The translations under genes were made by a program, and so were the position numbers. Shown here one piece after another: positions 5,576 through 6,802 of a DNA stretch of 6,802 bases (its first letter is position 1; each line of letters begins with the position of its first letter). Origin of the DNA: Deltaproteobacteria bacterium (lineage in GTDB: Bacteria; Desulfobacterota; Binatia; Binatales; Binataceae). Under the pieces are notes generated by a model. That model did no database searches. It saw only the letters and a program-made list of their open reading frames with translations, and was not told where the DNA came from. The stretch lies in contig JAJXYM010000241.1 in assembly GCA_021780585.1 (NCBI GenBank), positions 1 to 6,802 of the forward strand, in the 5' to 3' direction.

Positions 5576-6356
5576 GCCCGGCCTCAATGACTATTCGGAA
5601 ACCAAGCAACCCGGGCGCGAGCCGGCAAATTATTCGTTCAGCCGGCCACAAATAGCTGGCGTAGATTCGATAGAGCGGCATGCTCAGGATTGCGTCGGGC
5701 CCCGCGGCTTCGGCGCGTCGCCGGCCCATCTTCCGCGCGATGGGCGTGAACGCGCGTGCGATTCCCGGATCCAAATCGACTTGCATAGGCGTGAAGCCCG
5801 CCTGAATCACAAGTTGGCGAGCGCTGCGCCGGGTGAAGAAGCGCAGATGCCGGCGGTCCATCACGCCGCTTTCCTCATAGTCGAAGCGGCCCGCGAGAAT
5901 CCGCAGGCGGTTGTACCAAACGGCGACGTTGGGAACCGAAATGACGATCCGGCCGCGATCCGCGATAAACCGTCGATAATGCCGAAGCGCGGCGAGCGGC
6001 TCCGCCAGATGCTCGAGCACGTCGGCCGCGATTATCCAGTCGAAGCGGCGTGCGCCGAGCGCGGCGTCCGCCGCCGCGTAATCGGTCAAATCGAATTCGA
6101 GCGCCTCGTCAAGAACGCTTTGCGCCGCCGCGAACGGCGCCGTTTCGGATTCCACGCCCGTGACGTGATAGCCGAGTTGCCGGAGTTCCGCGCCGAGCCG
6201 CCCGCGGCCGCATCCGAGATCGAGCACGGTCGCGCCCCGGCGGGCCCGTAGGCGCATCAGCCGCAGCACCGCCAGGTTCGCTTCGTCAAACGAATAATAA
6301 TCGTTGCGCCCGCCGCGGACTTTGTCAGTATAGTCATTTTCATTGATCAAATTCAT
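5562..6356 (-). CDS. Class I SAM-dependent methyltransferase
   Basis: This 264-residue protein starts at the ATG whose complement is at 6354-6356. Motif I, VLDLGCGRGRLG (44-55), binds S-adenosylmethionine; the acidic residue E69 in GVES ends the second strand and should hold the SAM ribose. DVLEHLAEP (112-120) and SVPNVAVWYNR (140-150) are the motif III/IV region. The segment GVMDRRHLRFFTRRS (164-178) is typical of methyltransferases found in polysaccharide and lipid-modification clusters. The C-terminal part is rich in hydrophobic and basic residues (about 200-260) and may contact a membrane or lipid-linked substrate. It probably methylates a glycan, a lipid-linked sugar or a related small molecule; the acceptor cannot be deduced. 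A weak GGTGA-like ribosome binding site precedes the start. The first 25 codons are noticeably AT-richer than the rest. Its 3' end overlaps the kinase gene tail to tail by 14 bases, and it lies 75 bases downstream of the oxidoreductase. Confidence 0.92.
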   Translation of the reverse strand: MNLINENDYTDKVRGGRNDYYSFDEANLAVLRLMRLRARRGATVLDLGCGRGRLGAELRQLGYHVTGVESETAPFAAAQSVLDEALEFDLTDYAAADAALGARRFDWIIAADVLEHLAEPLAALRHYRRFIADRGRIVISVPNVAVWYNRLRILAGRFDYEESGVMDRRHLRFFTRRSARQLVIQAGFTPMQVDLDPGIARAFTPIARKMGRRRAEAAGPDAILSMPLYRIYASYLWPAERIICRLAPGLLGFRIVIEAGLSDS

Positions 6357-6431
6357 AGTTCACCCGCGGCATGGGCGCTTTCGGCGTGGGTTGCGGCGAA
6401 CTCGCGGATAGCGCGCGATTTCAGATTATCG
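6357..6431. other. Spacer between oxidoreductase and methyltransferase genes
   Basis: This 75-base gap separates two - strand genes. It contains a possible 5-bp hairpin (TCGCG 6402-6406 with CGCGA 6414-6418) but no T-run, so I do not call a terminator. No convincing promoter is visible either, and the genes may share a transcript. Confidence 0.4.
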
Positions 6432-6802
6432 CTACCGCGCGGCGGACGCGCCGCCGTCGAGCCGGGCGGCCGCGGCGAAGGCGCGGCGCACCGCCTCGTC
6501 CATATTGATATATTCGAATTCGGCGTTGCGCCCGACGCTGACTATGCCGAGCGAATCAACATATTCGAGCGCGAGCGCCAGCTTCTCGCGATAATCGAAC
6601 GTCCGCACCACGTAGGCGTGGCGCGTGCGATGCGCCCTGGCGAAGCTCACCGCGCCGGGCCGAATCAGGCCCATCGTTTCAAGGCCGTGGATCGTCAGCC
6701 GGGTCACTTCGTCGTCGTCGAGCTCGTGCACGCCATCGCCCGGATTGGTGGTGATTTCGGCGGCGATCGCCTCATGGCCGGTGGGGGCGCCCGCGGCGGT
6801 AA
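6432..6802 (-). CDS. FAD-dependent amine oxidase / UDP-galactopyranose-mutase-like protein (C-terminal part)
   Basis: The frame is open from the right edge, so the N terminus, including the FAD-binding Rossmann domain, is outside the window. About 122 C-terminal residues remain. A GTG at 6729-6731 could be mistaken for a start, but similar sequence continues upstream of it (an EITTNPGDG segment, complement of about 6732-6758) in the pattern of these flavoproteins, arguing that it is internal. Toward the end, YREKLALALEYVDSL, then GRNAEFEYINMDEAVRRAF, matches the C-terminal FAD-contacting region of protoporphyrinogen-oxidase and UDP-galactopyranose-mutase-like enzymes. From memory, these proteins often occur beside glycosyltransferases and methyltransferases in cell-surface glycan loci, which fits here. 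It may carry out a flavin-dependent rearrangement or oxidation of a sugar or a lipid carrier. With the first two thirds missing, I cannot choose between subfamilies. Confidence 0.75.
   Translation of the reverse strand, partial: TAAGAPTGHEAIAAEITTNPGDGVHELDDDEVTRLTIHGLETMGLIRPGAVSFARAHRTRHAYVVRTFDYREKLALALEYVDSLGIVSVGRNAEFEYINMDEAVRRAFAAAARLDGGASAAR

Noticed and set aside
5621..5646. Inverted repeat GCCGGC - 14-base AT-rich loop - GCCGGC as a possible terminator for the kinase transcript
   Set aside because: The arms are only six bases and self-palindromic, there is no T-run on either strand, and the region codes for the methyltransferase. Such pairs are expected by chance at this GC.
5322..6251. 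+ strand open frame of 309 codons across the kinase end and opposite the methyltransferase
   Set aside because: It is out of frame with the kinase and antisense to the methyltransferase, both of which have full sets of motifs; no motif was seen in it.
6402..6418. Small hairpin (TCGCG / CGCGA) between the oxidoreductase and methyltransferase genes
   Set aside because: The stem is only five base pairs and no T-run follows, so it is not a credible terminator.
6432..6731. A complete 99-residue protein starting at the GTG at 6729-6731
   Set aside because: The frame continues open to the right edge with family-like sequence, and the visible part is only the C-terminal region of a much larger flavoprotein.
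1..6802. RNA genes, CRISPR arrays, insertion sequences, toxin-antitoxin pairs or phage-defence genes
   Set aside because: I looked for tRNA-like cloverleafs, regularly spaced repeats, transposase motifs and defence-domain motifs and saw none; nearly all bases are accounted for by nine ordinary protein genes.

Overview
This is a GC-rich (roughly two-thirds G+C by eye), densely coded bacterial window with nine protein genes. Seven run left to right and two run right to left at the right end. I see no RNA genes, mobile elements, CRISPR arrays or tandem repeats. Base composition, strong use of G/C in the third codon position and short or overlapping gene junctions point to one GC-rich bacterial chromosome. 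An envelope-glycan nucleotide-sugar module beside acyl-CoA/aromatic-type catabolic genes would suit a Gram-negative soil or sediment lineage of proteobacterial or similar type. That placement is inference, and I cannot name the taxon.

Region 1 (1-2098, + strand) holds three closely spaced genes, with gaps of 21 and 19 bases. They are a crotonase-fold enoyl-CoA hydratase/isomerase family protein cut by the left edge, a DsbA-fold 2-hydroxychromene-2-carboxylate isomerase-like protein, and an atypical short-chain dehydrogenase/reductase (SDR). Together they look like accessory enzymes of CoA-thioester, aromatic or lipid catabolism. Two of the three lack residues that are catalytic in the textbook family members.

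Region 2 (2172-5575, + strand) is a compact four-gene sugar module: family 2 glycosyltransferase, GalE-type NAD-dependent epimerase/dehydratase, sugar-1-phosphate nucleotidyltransferase and GHMP-family sugar kinase. The junctions are a 29-base gap, a 23-base overlap and an ATGA stop/start overlap, which indicates one translationally coupled operon. The kinase and nucleotidyltransferase resemble the HddA/HddC pair that activates D-glycero-D-manno-heptose phosphates. The likely logic is sugar phosphate, then sugar 1-phosphate, then NDP-sugar, then epimerised NDP-sugar, then transfer to a lipid or glycan acceptor. The usual partner genes, a GmhA-type isomerase and a GmhB-type phosphatase, are not in the window.

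Region 3 (5562-6802, - strand) converges on region 2. A class I SAM-dependent methyltransferase of a type common in glycan clusters overlaps the kinase tail to tail by 14 bases. Upstream of it on the same strand lies the C-terminal part of an FAD-dependent amine oxidase/UDP-galactopyranose-mutase-like protein cut by the right edge. Both fit a continuing cell-surface glycan locus.

The most notable points are the compact kinase/nucleotidyltransferase/epimerase/glycosyltransferase cassette without its usual partners, the SDR with Ser to Ala and Tyr to Phe at the active site, and the crotonase that has lost both hydratase glutamates but keeps an aspartate where isomerase/dehalogenase-type relatives have one. 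I found no convincing evidence of a wholly novel system.
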